From assembly GCF_902459735.1 (NCBI RefSeq), contig NZ_CABPRV010000016.1, positions 43,076-107,075 on the forward strand: a stretch of DNA of 64,000 nucleotides, written 5' to 3'. The notes beneath the pieces were generated by a model. That model saw nothing but the letters and a program-made list of their open reading frames with translations, was not told the origin of the DNA and ran no database searches. Positions within the stretch are counted from its first letter, which is position 1; the number at the start of each line of letters is the position of its first letter. Of the stretch, positions 52,992 through 62,009 are shown in pieces. The position numbers were made by a program, and so were the translations under genes. Origin of the DNA: Pandoraea capi (lineage in GTDB: Bacteria; Pseudomonadota; Gammaproteobacteria; Burkholderiales; Burkholderiaceae).

Positions 52992-53899
52992 TGAAAGACG
53001 TCGCCATTTACGCTATGCCCGGAAACGAATCGTTTGCCCGGGTGCTCGCCGAACTCGTCGAATGTCCCTTGCAACGCTTGCTGATCCATCGATTTCCGGA
53101 TGGAGAGCAACTTGTAATGCTTGAAGGCCCGCTGAGCGGAAAGTCGATCGTTATCGTCTGCTCGATGAACCGGCCTGACGCGAAACTACTGCCGCTTCTC
53201 TTTGCCGCAGACACGGCGCGAGACCTTGGCGCGCGTGAGGTGATCCTGGTCGCGCCATATCTGTGCTACTTGCGTCAGGATGCGCGGTTTCATCCGGGGG
53301 AATCGGTATCGGCCAACAGCTTCGGCCGGTTGCTCAGTACCTGGTTCGATGGTCTGATCGCTGTTGAACCACATTTGCACCGCCTGCCATCGCTTTGCGC
53401 CGTCTATACGATTCCGGTGCGCTCTCCCCACAGCGCGACCGCGACGGCCGCGTGGATCGCCGCGAACGTTCCCGATCCGCTCATTGTCGGCCCCGACGCG
53501 GAAAGCGCCGCGTGGGTGGCGCAGATCGCAGGGCGGATCGGCGCGCCGTCGGTTGTGGCCCACAAAACGCGACATGGCGATCGGCAGGTCAGCCTTGAAC
53601 TACATGTGCCAGCGGCGTATGCGCATCGCCAGCCGGTGATTGTGGACGATATTCTCGCGAGCGGGCAAACGATGCTCGCCACCATTGGCGCGTTGGTCAA
53701 AGCGGGCTTCGGGAGTCCCGCGTGTATCGCAGTGCACGGGCTGTTCGACGGGATCAGGGTAGACGAACTGATCGCCGCAGGTGCCGGATCGGTCGTGACC
53801 TGTAATACCGTGCCCCATGCCTCGAACGCCATCGATGTGACACCGGCCGTACGTGAGGCGCTTGGCGACTTGCTTGACGAACTGGCAAGCCGCCGGTGA
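52991..53899 (+). CDS. Ribose-phosphate pyrophosphokinase-like protein
   Basis: A 302-residue PRPP synthetase family member with two phosphoribosyltransferase-like halves. YLRQDARFHPGESVSANSFG replaces the usual catalytic loop region, and VDDILASGQTMLATIGALV is the PRPP/ribose-phosphate loop. It is slightly shorter than housekeeping Prs (about 315). The start overlaps the phosphorylase stop (TGATG), so it is translationally coupled. It may make PRPP from a phosphorylase product or act as a paralogue with altered substrate. It is probably not the essential prs gene. Confidence 0.82.
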   Translation: MKDVAIYAMPGNESFARVLAELVECPLQRLLIHRFPDGEQLVMLEGPLSGKSIVIVCSMNRPDAKLLPLLFAADTARDLGAREVILVAPYLCYLRQDARFHPGESVSANSFGRLLSTWFDGLIAVEPHLHRLPSLCAVYTIPVRSPHSATATAAWIAANVPDPLIVGPDAESAAWVAQIAGRIGAPSVVAHKTRHGDRQVSLELHVPAAYAHRQPVIVDDILASGQTMLATIGALVKAGFGSPACIAVHGLFDGIRVDELIAAGAGSVVTCNTVPHASNAIDVTPAVREALGDLLDELASRR

Positions 53900-53916
53900 A
53901 TTTCTTCGCCGGCGGC
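53889..53916. terminator. Hairpin between convergent synthetase and dehydrogenase genes
   Basis: GCCGCCGG and CCGGCGGC arms with 12 bases between them, including the synthetase stop codon. No T run. Confidence 0.4.
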
Positions 53917-53947
53917 GACTACGCGGCGCCTATGGGCAAGTCGGGCG

Positions 53948-54991
53948 CTACGCCTTCGGTGTGATGACCACTTTCAACGCATGCGTGTTTGCCGCGTCAC
54001 CGAAGGTTCGATAGGCCTCGAGAATATCGGCGAGCGAAAAGTGGTGAGTGATCAGGACACCCGGCGCGAGTCGCCCCGACTCGACGGTCTTGAGCAACAT
54101 GGGCGTTGCGGCGGTGTCGACCAGCCGGGTTGTGATGCTGATATTCCTGTCCCATAGGGATTCGAGATGCAGGTCTACCTTCCGACCGTGGACACCGACG
54201 TTCGCAATCGTACCCCCAGCAGCCACAATCGCTTCGCAGAGTTCGAATGTTACAGGCACGCCGACCGCCTCGATGGCCGTGTCGACTCCCTGCCCGCCCG
54301 TCAGGCTGTTGACGAAAGCGGCGGCGTCCTCCTTTTCCGGAGACACGATGGCCGTCGCACCGAGCCTTAAGGCCACTTCCAGCCGTGCGATGTCCGGATC
54401 GATGACGATCACCTGCGCCGGGCTGAAGAACTGCGCCGTGAGCAATGCCGCCAGTCCGATCGGCCCCGCCCCGACGATGGCAACGCTGCTGCCCGGCTGA
54501 ACCTTGCCATTCAGAACGCCGCACTCGAAGCCGGTCGGCAGGATGTCGCTCAGCATGACCAGCGTGTCGTCGTCGACGCCGGCAGGTGCGTGGTAAAGGC
54601 TGGTGTCTGCGTAGGGCGTGCGGACGTATTCGGCTTGTGTTCCGTCAATGCGGTTGCCGAGAATCCAGCCGCCCACGGCGCAATGGGAATACATGCCCAT
54701 GCGGCAAGCGGAACACTTTCCGCAGGATGAAATGCACGAGATCAGCACCCGGTCTCCGGCTTTAAAGGATGTGACCGCCTCACCGGTTTGCACGACTTCC
54801 CCAACGCCCTCATGCCCAAGAATGCGGCCCGGCGTCACCGTGGGAACGTCCCCCTTCAGAATGTGAAGATCCGTACCGCAAATTGTCGTCTTGCGAATTC
54901 TCACGATGGCATCGGTGGGTGCCAGGATTTCAGGGATCGGCCGGTCTTCCAGCGTGATCTGCTGAGGACCATGGAATACAAGGGCTTTCAT
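53948..54991 (-). CDS. Zinc-dependent alcohol dehydrogenase
   Basis: A 347-residue medium-chain dehydrogenase. Catalytic zinc ligands are Cys in TICGTDLH and the GHE motif (LGHEGVGEV); structural zinc cysteines lie in SCGKCSACRMGMYSHC; the NAD fold has VGAGPIGLAA. It converts short alcohols and aldehydes with NAD(H). Start at 54991 with GGAG nearby. It lies 24 bp after the Usp gene at 55858 and shares its FNR-type promoter, which suits fermentative NAD+ regeneration in anoxia. Confidence 0.9.
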   Translation of the reverse strand: MKALVFHGPQQITLEDRPIPEILAPTDAIVRIRKTTICGTDLHILKGDVPTVTPGRILGHEGVGEVVQTGEAVTSFKAGDRVLISCISSCGKCSACRMGMYSHCAVGGWILGNRIDGTQAEYVRTPYADTSLYHAPAGVDDDTLVMLSDILPTGFECGVLNGKVQPGSSVAIVGAGPIGLAALLTAQFFSPAQVIVIDPDIARLEVALRLGATAIVSPEKEDAAAFVNSLTGGQGVDTAIEAVGVPVTFELCEAIVAAGGTIANVGVHGRKVDLHLESLWDRNISITTRLVDTAATPMLLKTVESGRLAPGVLITHHFSLADILEAYRTFGDAANTHALKVVITPKA

Positions 54992-55015
54992 GACGTCACT
55001 CCGCATTGCTGAGGT

Positions 55016-55858
55016 TCAGTGCGACATCAGTACAGGAACCGTCATGGTGTCGAGCATGGTGCGGGTCACGCCACCCAGCACCCACTCCCTCATGCGCGAA
55101 TGCCCATACCCACCCATTACGATCAGGTCGGCGTTCAGGTCGGCCGCGCGCGAGAGCAACGCCTCGCCAATCGACACATCGTTTGTCCTGCGCTCCGGTG
55201 TCACAGTGACGTTGACACCATGTCGCGCAAAATACATGGCGATGTCCATACCGGGAATTGGGCCCAGATCATCCGGACGAGCGCCCCGGCTCACATGCAT
55301 CACGTCGACCGCTTTCGCCGAGCGCAGGAACGGCATGGCATCGGCGGCGGCACGCGCGGCTTCGCGCCCGCCATCCCACGCGACAAGAATGTGATTGAAC
55401 GCCGTGGGCAGCTTCCCCGCATACGGGAGAATCAATACCGGTCGCCCGCCTCCGAGCACGACCGACGCGACAAATCCGATCGTCGGCGAGGACTCGGGGT
55501 CGGAACGATCCTCTTGTCCAACGATCACGAGATCCGCATACCGAGCGTGGGTCCGCATTTCGGAGCTTTCTTCGTAGCGCGGCGTAATCCATTCCGGGAT
55601 GACGTCCTGCCGCCGACAGACGTCCGTGAACATCTGTTGTGCCTGAGCGAGGCGTTTGGGGTCGCTCTCGGGAGCGGGCGGCGGCGGCAGCCCGGTGCCG
55701 CCCATGGCCGTCACATCGGGAAAGCCCGGGGGATGAAACGGCAGGTAGATGCCCGTCAGATGGGCGGGGAATCGATAAGCGAAGTCAGCCGCCAGTTCAA
55801 CCCGGGCGCGGCACCGATCGCTATTGTCGACATGTACGAGTAACGTGCGGAAAGTCAT
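55016..55858 (-). CDS. Universal stress protein, two-domain type
   Basis: A 280-residue protein starting MTFRTLLVHVDNSDRCRARV. The C-terminal domain has GGYGHSRMREWVLGGVTRTML, a full nucleotide-binding pattern; the N-terminal domain is diverged. I use the ATG at 55858, seven bases after AGGAG; an ATG two codons earlier lies too close to that site. It is a paralogue of the protein at 47006. An FNR-like site lies 61 bp upstream, and the alcohol dehydrogenase gene follows on the same transcript. Confidence 0.88.
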   Translation of the reverse strand: MTFRTLLVHVDNSDRCRARVELAADFAYRFPAHLTGIYLPFHPPGFPDVTAMGGTGLPPPPAPESDPKRLAQAQQMFTDVCRRQDVIPEWITPRYEESSEMRTHARYADLVIVGQEDRSDPESSPTIGFVASVVLGGGRPVLILPYAGKLPTAFNHILVAWDGGREAARAAADAMPFLRSAKAVDVMHVSRGARPDDLGPIPGMDIAMYFARHGVNVTVTPERRTNDVSIGEALLSRAADLNADLIVMGGYGHSRMREWVLGGVTRTMLDTMTVPVLMSH

Positions 55859-55918
55859 GACCATGCTCCTGAGACGTGACGTCATCTCTGAACAGTAGTG
55901 CAGACCGTGGAGGCGCCT

Positions 55919-55932
55919 TTGATAAGCGTCAA
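55919..55932. promoter_or_regulatory. FNR-like site of the Usp-alcohol dehydrogenase operon
   Basis: TTGATAAGCGTCAA, full consensus. A TACTGT box (55897-55892 on the minus strand) gives a start point about 40.5 bp from the centre, near class II. Confidence 0.7.
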
Positions 55933-56076
55933 GACCGTTATCGGTCGGTCACATGTCCCTGCCAGCGGCCGTCGAGATTGCGGATTGATGCGTATGGGAA
56001 ATGCAGGAAAACGGTGATACAACTAGCCTACCTACCGCACGATAACGCTTGAATCACTCTTGAATCGGGGCGATCG

Positions 56077-58059
56077 ATGGACAGAACGCTTCGCAGTACG
56101 CAATTCGCTTCGCGCCGCAGGGCAGATGCTGTGATCATCGCCATGCTCTGTGTGCTGTGTGTGGTTGTTGCGCTGGCCAACTGGATCGCCGTTCGGACAG
56201 CACTTCAGAGCAATGTCGATGCGCGTTTTGCCTTGCGCACAACTGCGGCAACCGACAAGCTTTCGATAGCACTGACAGCTTACCGGGACGCCCTGCATGG
56301 TGCGTTCGACCTCACGGGGGCTACGCCTCAGTCCGAGGACACCCGCTGGATGGATTACGTCAAAGGGATGAAGCTGTCCGAACGATTGCCGGGGCTAATA
56401 AGTATCGGCAGGTGCGAACGCTCCGGTGAAGAAATCGTTAGAACGTCCGGCTACTCACCCACCGGGGAACCGGTGCTCGGCACCCGCGACCGTGTGCGCC
56501 TTCCCTCCGGCCCTGACGTTCGGGAACGCCTGTTTGCCAGCGTCACGGTTTCCGGTACTCCGCCGTCACTTGTCTTTCTGACGAGCAAGGATTTGTCTGC
56601 GGACTGTACTTATGCCATCGCCAATGTCGGTACGCTGGTTCACGCGGCAATCGGACCGCTGCTTCATGACCTGACATTGTCGATTGCCGTGAACGGCGAC
56701 AAGGGGCCTGCGCAACAGGTCTTCGACAGCCTCTTGCCTCGCGCACCTGCCGAACCTCGACCGCCGGTCGATTATCGGACGGTCGCACCCGTTACCTACG
56801 CGGACCGGCCAGCGCTGGAACTGGTCTACACGGCGTCGGGCGAGTTTGCTGTACTGCGCGGCGCGGGCGTCGCCAATTGGGCGCTTGCTTCGGGCATTTT
56901 GATGAGCATTATCACGATACTTGCCTGGGTCGTGGCCCTGCTCTCCCGTCGGCACGCCATGTCGGTCAACGAACGGGAAGCGATCGGAAAGCAACGCTCC
57001 GAAAGCCGACTCTTTAGCGTCATTCAGTCGGTTCGCGAGGCGATCATCACCATCGACGCCCAGCAGCGAATCCAGATATTCAACCCGACCGCCGAGAGTA
57101 TTTTCAAGTGCAGCGCCATGGAGGTAATCGGCGAGCCGATTGGACGATTCATCCCCGAACGATTCCGCGACGTCCACCTGCAGCACATCGAACGCTTCGG
57201 GGCGACCGGAGTCTCGGAGCGATTGATGGGGCGCGGTCGCCCACTCTGGGGCTTGCGAGCGGACGGTGAGGAGTTTCCGATGGAGGCATCCATTTCACAG
57301 AGTGCTGACGCCAGCGGCAAATTCTTTACGGTCGTGTTGCGTGACGTCACTGAGCAACGCCAAATGGCGAGCGCCCTGCAAACGTCGCGCCACGAACTCG
57401 AGAAACTCAACGCGCGACTTCAGGAGGTTCGCGAAGACGAAAAGTCCCGTATCGCACGAGAACTTCATGACGATCTCGGTCAACGTCTCACCGCATTGAA
57501 AATGGACGCGGCGATGCTCAGACAAGCGCTGGACGGGCAGCCCGCTATGTCGGCGGACGTCAAGCGCATCGAACAATCGATCGACGGCATGGTCGGCGCA
57601 GTTCGCCAGATGGCAGCCGATCTGCGTCCACCGATGCTCGACGATTTGGGCCTCGGTCCGGCAATCGAATGGTACGCGCAGGAGTTTTCACGTCGCTATG
57701 GCGTGGCCGTCGATGTGACGGGCACACGCGGGTTACCCGCTGTCGCGCCGACCGTGGCGACGACTTTGTTCCGTATCGTGCAGGAGGCGCTGAACAACGT
57801 CGCCAAGCACGCGCATGCCACCGCGATCACGGTCGAATTGGCCTGCGACCGGGAGTGCAGACTTCGTATTTCCGACAATGGGCGAGGATTGCCGCCGACG
57901 CGTCCGAAACCGGATGCCCTCGGGCTCATCAGCATGCGGGAGCGGGCGCGCCTGCTCGGCGGGACGCTGGAAGTCCGCAGCCCGTTGGAGGGCGGCACCG
58001 TGGTGACCACCATCATCCCGCTGGAACCCACCGCTTCGACGCTGCCCCCAGCGCTTTGA
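56077..58059 (+). CDS. CHASE-PAS sensor histidine kinase (NarL-type partner)
   Basis: A 660-residue membrane kinase. A membrane segment (about residues 18-38), a periplasmic CHASE-type sensor (about 45-265, with FDLTGATPQSEDTRW) and a second membrane segment (about 268-290) are followed by a PAS domain (about 315-430, FNPTAESIFKCSAMEVIGEP) and a HisKA_3 domain with His464 (IARELHDDLGQRLTALKM). The ATPase domain ends with GLGLISMRERARLLGG-type residues. HisKA_3 kinases pair with NarL/FixJ regulators, and one lies at 60024-60668. The signal is unknown. Confidence 0.9.
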   Translation: MDRTLRSTQFASRRRADAVIIAMLCVLCVVVALANWIAVRTALQSNVDARFALRTTAATDKLSIALTAYRDALHGAFDLTGATPQSEDTRWMDYVKGMKLSERLPGLISIGRCERSGEEIVRTSGYSPTGEPVLGTRDRVRLPSGPDVRERLFASVTVSGTPPSLVFLTSKDLSADCTYAIANVGTLVHAAIGPLLHDLTLSIAVNGDKGPAQQVFDSLLPRAPAEPRPPVDYRTVAPVTYADRPALELVYTASGEFAVLRGAGVANWALASGILMSIITILAWVVALLSRRHAMSVNEREAIGKQRSESRLFSVIQSVREAIITIDAQQRIQIFNPTAESIFKCSAMEVIGEPIGRFIPERFRDVHLQHIERFGATGVSERLMGRGRPLWGLRADGEEFPMEASISQSADASGKFFTVVLRDVTEQRQMASALQTSRHELEKLNARLQEVREDEKSRIARELHDDLGQRLTALKMDAAMLRQALDGQPAMSADVKRIEQSIDGMVGAVRQMAADLRPPMLDDLGLGPAIEWYAQEFSRRYGVAVDVTGTRGLPAVAPTVATTLFRIVQEALNNVAKHAHATAITVELACDRECRLRISDNGRGLPPTRPKPDALGLISMRERARLLGGTLEVRSPLEGGTVVTTIIPLEPTASTLPPAL

Positions 58060-58073
58060 ACGCGGGCGGATAT

Positions 58074-59069
58074 TCAGGCAGCAGGTCGCACCCGAAGCAC
58101 AGCAGCCCCCGAAATGGCACCGCGGCGCAGGTCGTCAAGTGCTGCGTTGGCCTTTTCGAGCGGGTATGTTGTCGTGGCCACTTTCAGCGCGATGCTCTCA
58201 GCCAGGGCGAGAAAGGCCAGACCGTCCGCTCGCGTCAGATTGGCGACGGAGCGCACCTGACGCTCGCCCCATAACAGTCGGTAGCCAAACCTCGGGATGT
58301 CGCTCATGTGAATGCCTGCGCAAACGACGACGCCTCCCCGGTCGACGGCCGCGAGCGCCTGAGGCACCAGCGAGCCGACCGGCGCGAAGATGATGGCGGC
58401 GTCCAGCGGCATGGGCGGATCCGCATCGCTCGGGCCAACCCAACTGGCGCCGTGCGACAAAGCGAACGCCGCGCCTTGGTCGTCGCCGGGCCGGATGAAG
58501 GCATACACTTCGCGTGCCTGAGCGCTCGCAATCTGCGCAATGAGATGCGCCGCAGCGCCAAAGCCGTAGATCCCCAGACGTCGTGCGTCGCCGGCCATGC
58601 TCAGCGAACGGTAGCCGATCAGGCCTGCGCACAGCAGCGGCGCGGCTGTCGCGTCATCATAGGCATCGGGGAGCTTGAACGTGAACTGCGCTTCGGCGAC
58701 GACATATTCGGCGTAACCACCGTTGAGCGTATAGCCGGTAAATCGCGCCGCTTCGCAGAGATTTTCCTTGTGGTTCAGACAAAAGCGGCAGCATCCGCAG
58801 GTCGATCCCAGCCACGGCACGCCGACACGGTCGCCGATTTGCAGGTCCCGGACGTTAGGCCCTGTAGCGGTGACAATCCCCACGATTTCGTGACCGGGAA
58901 TGATGCCATCCGGAACCCCCGGCAATTCGTCGTCCACGACATGCAGGTCGGTGCGGCAAACACCACACACGCTGACACGGATCAGTACCTGTGTAGGACC
59001 TGGCGTCGGCACGGGAATATCAACTAGTCTGAGCGTGCCGTCTGCCTTGGATAGTTGCATCGCTCGCAT
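58074..59069 (-). CDS. Zinc-dependent alcohol dehydrogenase, second copy
   Basis: A 331-residue medium-chain dehydrogenase with VCGVCRTDLHVVD and PGHEIVG (catalytic zinc), LGSTCGCCRFCLNHKENLC (structural zinc) and GIYGFGAAAHLIAQIA as NAD fold. It belongs to the AdhP/yeast-type branch, unlike the copy at 53948. The ATG at 59069 has GGAG upstream; the frame beyond it crosses the FNR-type regulator gene. It is convergent with the sensor kinase and lies just after the regulator gene on the same strand, so they may be co-transcribed. Confidence 0.88.
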   Translation of the reverse strand: MRAMQLSKADGTLRLVDIPVPTPGPTQVLIRVSVCGVCRTDLHVVDDELPGVPDGIIPGHEIVGIVTATGPNVRDLQIGDRVGVPWLGSTCGCCRFCLNHKENLCEAARFTGYTLNGGYAEYVVAEAQFTFKLPDAYDDATAAPLLCAGLIGYRSLSMAGDARRLGIYGFGAAAHLIAQIASAQAREVYAFIRPGDDQGAAFALSHGASWVGPSDADPPMPLDAAIIFAPVGSLVPQALAAVDRGGVVVCAGIHMSDIPRFGYRLLWGERQVRSVANLTRADGLAFLALAESIALKVATTTYPLEKANAALDDLRRGAISGAAVLRVRPAA

Positions 59070-59097
59070 GCCGTCGTGCTCCGTGAGCGTGGCGCGA

Positions 59098-59886
59098 TTA
59101 CTGAACCGCGTTCGCCATTTGAGCCAGTCGCTGCGTATCGAGCAGCGTGATTTCGCGTTGGCGCACCCGCAACGCTTCCTGTGCCTGCAGGCGGGAAAAC
59201 ATGCGACTGACGGTTTCAAGTTGCAGACCAAGAAAGCTGCCGATTTCCTCGCGCGTCATGCGAAGCAGGAACGCGTTCGGCGAGTATCCCCGGGCAGCCA
59301 GCCGCGATGAAACGTCCAGCAGAAAGCTCGCCAGTCGGGCCTCCCCGCGAGCCGTGCCAAGACGCAGCAACTGTTGTTGTTCGCGCACGATGCCTGCGGC
59401 GATCAGCCGGTGAAGCTGGTGCTGCACGACTGGCACCTTCGCGGCAACGGCCTCCAGTTCTGCGAACTGGATTGCGCAGACCTGACTGTCTTCGAGAGCG
59501 ACGGCTTCGGAGACATATCGACCGCTGGCAATGCCTCCCAGACCCAGCAACTCTCCGCCAAGGAGGTAGCCGGTGACTTGTTCGCGCCCGTCGGGGTGTG
59601 TCAACACCGTCTTGAACGAACCGGCGCGTACGGCGTAGATGTACTCGAGCGCGTCCCCTGGGCGGAACAGCACTTCGCCGCGTCGAACTGTGCGCCGGAC
59701 ACGTGTCACGCCGTCCAGACGGCGGATCGACTCATCGTTGAGTCCTTCGGCCAGACAGAACTGACGCAGCAGACAAGTGCTACATCTTGGGCTTGCGGAT
59801 CCGACGACATCGAAGGCGCGATGAACCCTCACGTGTTGAGAGGCTTCGACGGGGATGGTGTCCAGCTGGCGGGAAATGGCATGCAT
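59098..59886 (-). CDS. FNR/ANR-type oxygen-sensing Crp family regulator
   Basis: A 262-residue Crp/Fnr regulator. Three N-terminal cysteines, Cys35, Cys38 and Cys44 (RCSTCLLRQFC), and Cys137 (SQVCAIQ) match the four 4Fe-4S ligands of FNR, so oxygen sensing is likely. The cyclic-nucleotide-like barrel and dimer helix follow. The recognition helix carries ETVSR, the FNR specificity pattern for TTGAT half-sites. The ATG at 59886 has GGAG upstream. It is the obvious regulator for the 13 FNR-like sites of this locus, though other FNR paralogues may share them. Confidence 0.9.
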   Translation of the reverse strand: MHAISRQLDTIPVEASQHVRVHRAFDVVGSASPRCSTCLLRQFCLAEGLNDESIRRLDGVTRVRRTVRRGEVLFRPGDALEYIYAVRAGSFKTVLTHPDGREQVTGYLLGGELLGLGGIASGRYVSEAVALEDSQVCAIQFAELEAVAAKVPVVQHQLHRLIAAGIVREQQQLLRLGTARGEARLASFLLDVSSRLAARGYSPNAFLLRMTREEIGSFLGLQLETVSRMFSRLQAQEALRVRQREITLLDTQRLAQMANAVQ

Positions 59887-59973
59887 GGCAAACTCCGGCA
59901 ATTCAGCATCGTGTCATCACGTCTGAAGTATCGGAGACGAAGCGGGGAAAAAAAATAAGCGACGCGCGCGATC

Positions 59974-59991
59974 TCATGTCAGCTGACATGA
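59974..59991. promoter_or_regulatory. Perfect 18-bp palindrome upstream of the FNR-type gene
   Basis: TCATGTCAGCTGACATGA, located 88 bp before the regulator start and just after the NarL-type gene. It is a candidate site for that response regulator or another dimeric factor. Confidence 0.65.
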
Positions 59992-60023
59992 CAGCCTGTA
60001 GGCAAAGGACTACAACCCGCGCC

Positions 60024-60668
60024 TCAGAGTTTGTCGCGAAGCAGATCATTGCGGATGGCGTAATGCGCCAGCTCGGTCTGGCTCCTGAGTTGAAGCTTTT
60101 GCAGTACGCGAGCTTTATAGGTACTGACCGTTTTGGTACTCACGCAAAGGCGACCAGCGATGTCGGCCAATGTCAGGCCTCGGGCGAGCATCAGGAATAC
60201 ATCGAACTCGCGGTCGGACAGGCGGCGGAAGCTCGGACCTTCGATGGCCGCAGTGGATAGATCCCGGGCGATTCGCTCCGCCATCGACGGGCTCAGGTAA
60301 ACCCCACCGTCATGGACTTTGCGTACGGCGTTCACCAGTTCGTTGGGCGCACTCTCTTTTGTCAGATAGCCTGCCGCCCCGGCCTTGAGCGCTCTCACAG
60401 CGTACTGTTCTTCGCCGTGCATCGTGAGGACAAGAATCGTCAAGTGGGGAAACGACGCCTTGATCTGCGCGATGAGATCGATGCCGCTGCGCCCGGGCAT
60501 CGACAGATCGAGCAACAGGACATCGCACGGCGTATCCCCCAGCAGCGCCAGCGCTTGCGCACCGTTCGAGGCTTCCCCAACGATTTCGATATCGCCGGTG
60601 CCTGCCAGAATGCGTTGCAATCCGGCACGTACCAGCGTGTGGTCGTCTGTCACGATGATGCGAATCAT
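60024..60668 (-). CDS. NarL/FixJ family response regulator
   Basis: A 214-residue response regulator. The receiver (residues 1-120) has the acidic pair DD near residue 8, Asp54 (LLLDLSMPGRSG) and the Lys in YLTKESAP. The C-terminal LuxR-type helix-turn-helix (about 148-212) has LSDREFDVFLMLARGLTLAD and the recognition helix KTVSTYKARVLQKL. It starts at 60668. It is the likely partner of the HisKA_3 kinase at 56077 and may bind the palindrome at 59974 to control the FNR-type gene. Confidence 0.9.
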   Translation of the reverse strand: MIRIIVTDDHTLVRAGLQRILAGTGDIEIVGEASNGAQALALLGDTPCDVLLLDLSMPGRSGIDLIAQIKASFPHLTILVLTMHGEEQYAVRALKAGAAGYLTKESAPNELVNAVRKVHDGGVYLSPSMAERIARDLSTAAIEGPSFRRLSDREFDVFLMLARGLTLADIAGRLCVSTKTVSTYKARVLQKLQLRSQTELAHYAIRNDLLRDKL

Positions 60669-60793
60669 GCGTCCGCCTTTGGATCGTGTACGTCGTTTCG
60701 GGATGTCCATGCCCAGACATCCATGAAATCGATTTTACACGCCCGGCTCCCGGGCAGCGCAAGTCTTCGAGCCCCTCTTCGCGCATTGGCGGA

Positions 60794-61261
60794 TTACAAC
60801 ACGTCGGCGAATTCCTCCGTTCCTGGCGGCGGGATAAGGATAACGGGCCGCTGCGCCTGCCGGGCGCAGTTTTCCGCCACGCTTCCCAGCGTCAGACGTC
60901 GCACGCCGCGCCGGCCATGGGTTCCGATCACGATCAGGTCGGCCTGCCATTCTTCGGCGGCGGCGTTGATCTGAAACGCGACGTCTCCGCCGAGCGGCAG
61001 GAGCTCACGGATCTCCACCTCGCCTGTGACTTTCTCGTCGCTCAGGCGCTTCATGGCTTGCTCCCGGATGCTGTTCCCCTGAATTCGCAACGCTTCGATG
61101 AAGGGAAACGGGTCGGCGTCGCTGATATAGGCAACAGGAATATCGACGACAAATAACACGTGCAATTTCGCCTTACGCGCTTTCGCAAGCGACAGCGCGT
61201 AGTCGAAGGCGGTGTCCGCCGTGGGGCTGCCATCGATGGCAACCAGGATTCGTTCATACAT
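60794..61261 (-). CDS. Universal stress protein, single domain
   Basis: A 155-residue UspA protein starting MYERILVAIDGSPTADTAFD, with the nucleotide pattern GTHGRRGVRRLTLGSVAENC. The start codon lies four bases before the end of the preceding Usp gene, so the two are translationally close. The longer frame to 61555 is a shadow of that gene. Likely part of the unit promoted near 61899. Confidence 0.9.
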   Translation of the reverse strand: MYERILVAIDGSPTADTAFDYALSLAKARKAKLHVLFVVDIPVAYISDADPFPFIEALRIQGNSIREQAMKRLSDEKVTGEVEIRELLPLGGDVAFQINAAAEEWQADLIVIGTHGRRGVRRLTLGSVAENCARQAQRPVILIPPPGTEEFADVL

Positions 61262-61265
61262 GGTG

Positions 61266-61769
61266 TCAGTTCTCCGCGACAGCAGTCGGTACGCTGGCTG
61301 CCCCCGTAGGCAGCGTCGAGGATTCTTTGACCAGCATGACGGGGCGATGCGAGTGCCGCAGGACTTGCTCAGCCACACTGCCGAGCAGCATGCGGCGAAC
61401 GCCTTTGCGTCCATGCGTGCCAAGGACCAGGAGGTCCGTTTGCCAACGTCTGGCTTCACGAATAATGGCACCGGCGATCGTGCCGCCCCACGTACGTAAG
61501 TCGATGGAACGGGTATCCGTCTGAATACCTTCCTCATGCAACCGCTTGTAGGCATTGCTTAATGTCGTCTGGCTTTCCGCGATCAGTTTCTCTCTCACGG
61601 CTTCGAGGTCGATGTACGAAGCGAACGCGGATTGATAGTGGGCGAACGGATCGTCGATGACGTTGACGACTCTGACGACGTCGTCCGGCATGGCAAATCG
61701 GATCGTTTCGCGCAAGGCATGCCAGGAGGTTTCGCTGCCGTCGATGGCGAGCAGGATTCGATGAGACAT
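61266..61769 (-). CDS. Universal stress protein, single domain
   Basis: A 167-residue UspA protein (MSHRILLAIDGSETSWHALR) with GTHGRKGVRRMLLGSVAEQV for nucleotide binding and a non-conserved tail of about 18 residues rich in Ala, Thr and Val. GAGGACGACACA precedes the ATG. It is the first of two adjacent Usp genes and is divergent from the beta-CASP nuclease gene, with a full FNR-like site between. Confidence 0.9.
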   Translation of the reverse strand: MSHRILLAIDGSETSWHALRETIRFAMPDDVVRVVNVIDDPFAHYQSAFASYIDLEAVREKLIAESQTTLSNAYKRLHEEGIQTDTRSIDLRTWGGTIAGAIIREARRWQTDLLVLGTHGRKGVRRMLLGSVAEQVLRHSHRPVMLVKESSTLPTGAASVPTAVAEN

Positions 61770-61898
61770 TGTGTCGTCCTCGCTGAGTTTGACTCTTTCG
61801 GACTGTGCCGCAGGTGTCGATCTACGCGGCGACGGTCAACGTTGCGATTAGACGGTAATCCAACCCAGCTTGTGCGTGAGCCGGCATGTGTCACCTCC

Positions 61899-61912
61899 TT
61901 GACGCACATCAA
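61899..61912. promoter_or_regulatory. FNR-like site between Usp and beta-CASP genes
   Basis: TTGACGCACATCAA, full consensus. For the rightward gene, TATGCT at 61954-61959 gives a start point 60-61 bp from the centre, the class I arrangement. Confidence 0.7.
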
Positions 61913-62009
61913 CGTGGCAGGTCCTGAAATCGTGACGCCAGGTACCTGACAACTATGCTGTGATTGTCAGGCGACATTCCGTTGCCGAGTCGACGCAAGA
62001 GGTGCCTTC

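Noticed and set aside
60794-61555. Longer start for the Usp gene ending at 60794
   Set aside because: The extra residues are a shadow of the neighbouring Usp gene; the family N-terminus begins at 61261.
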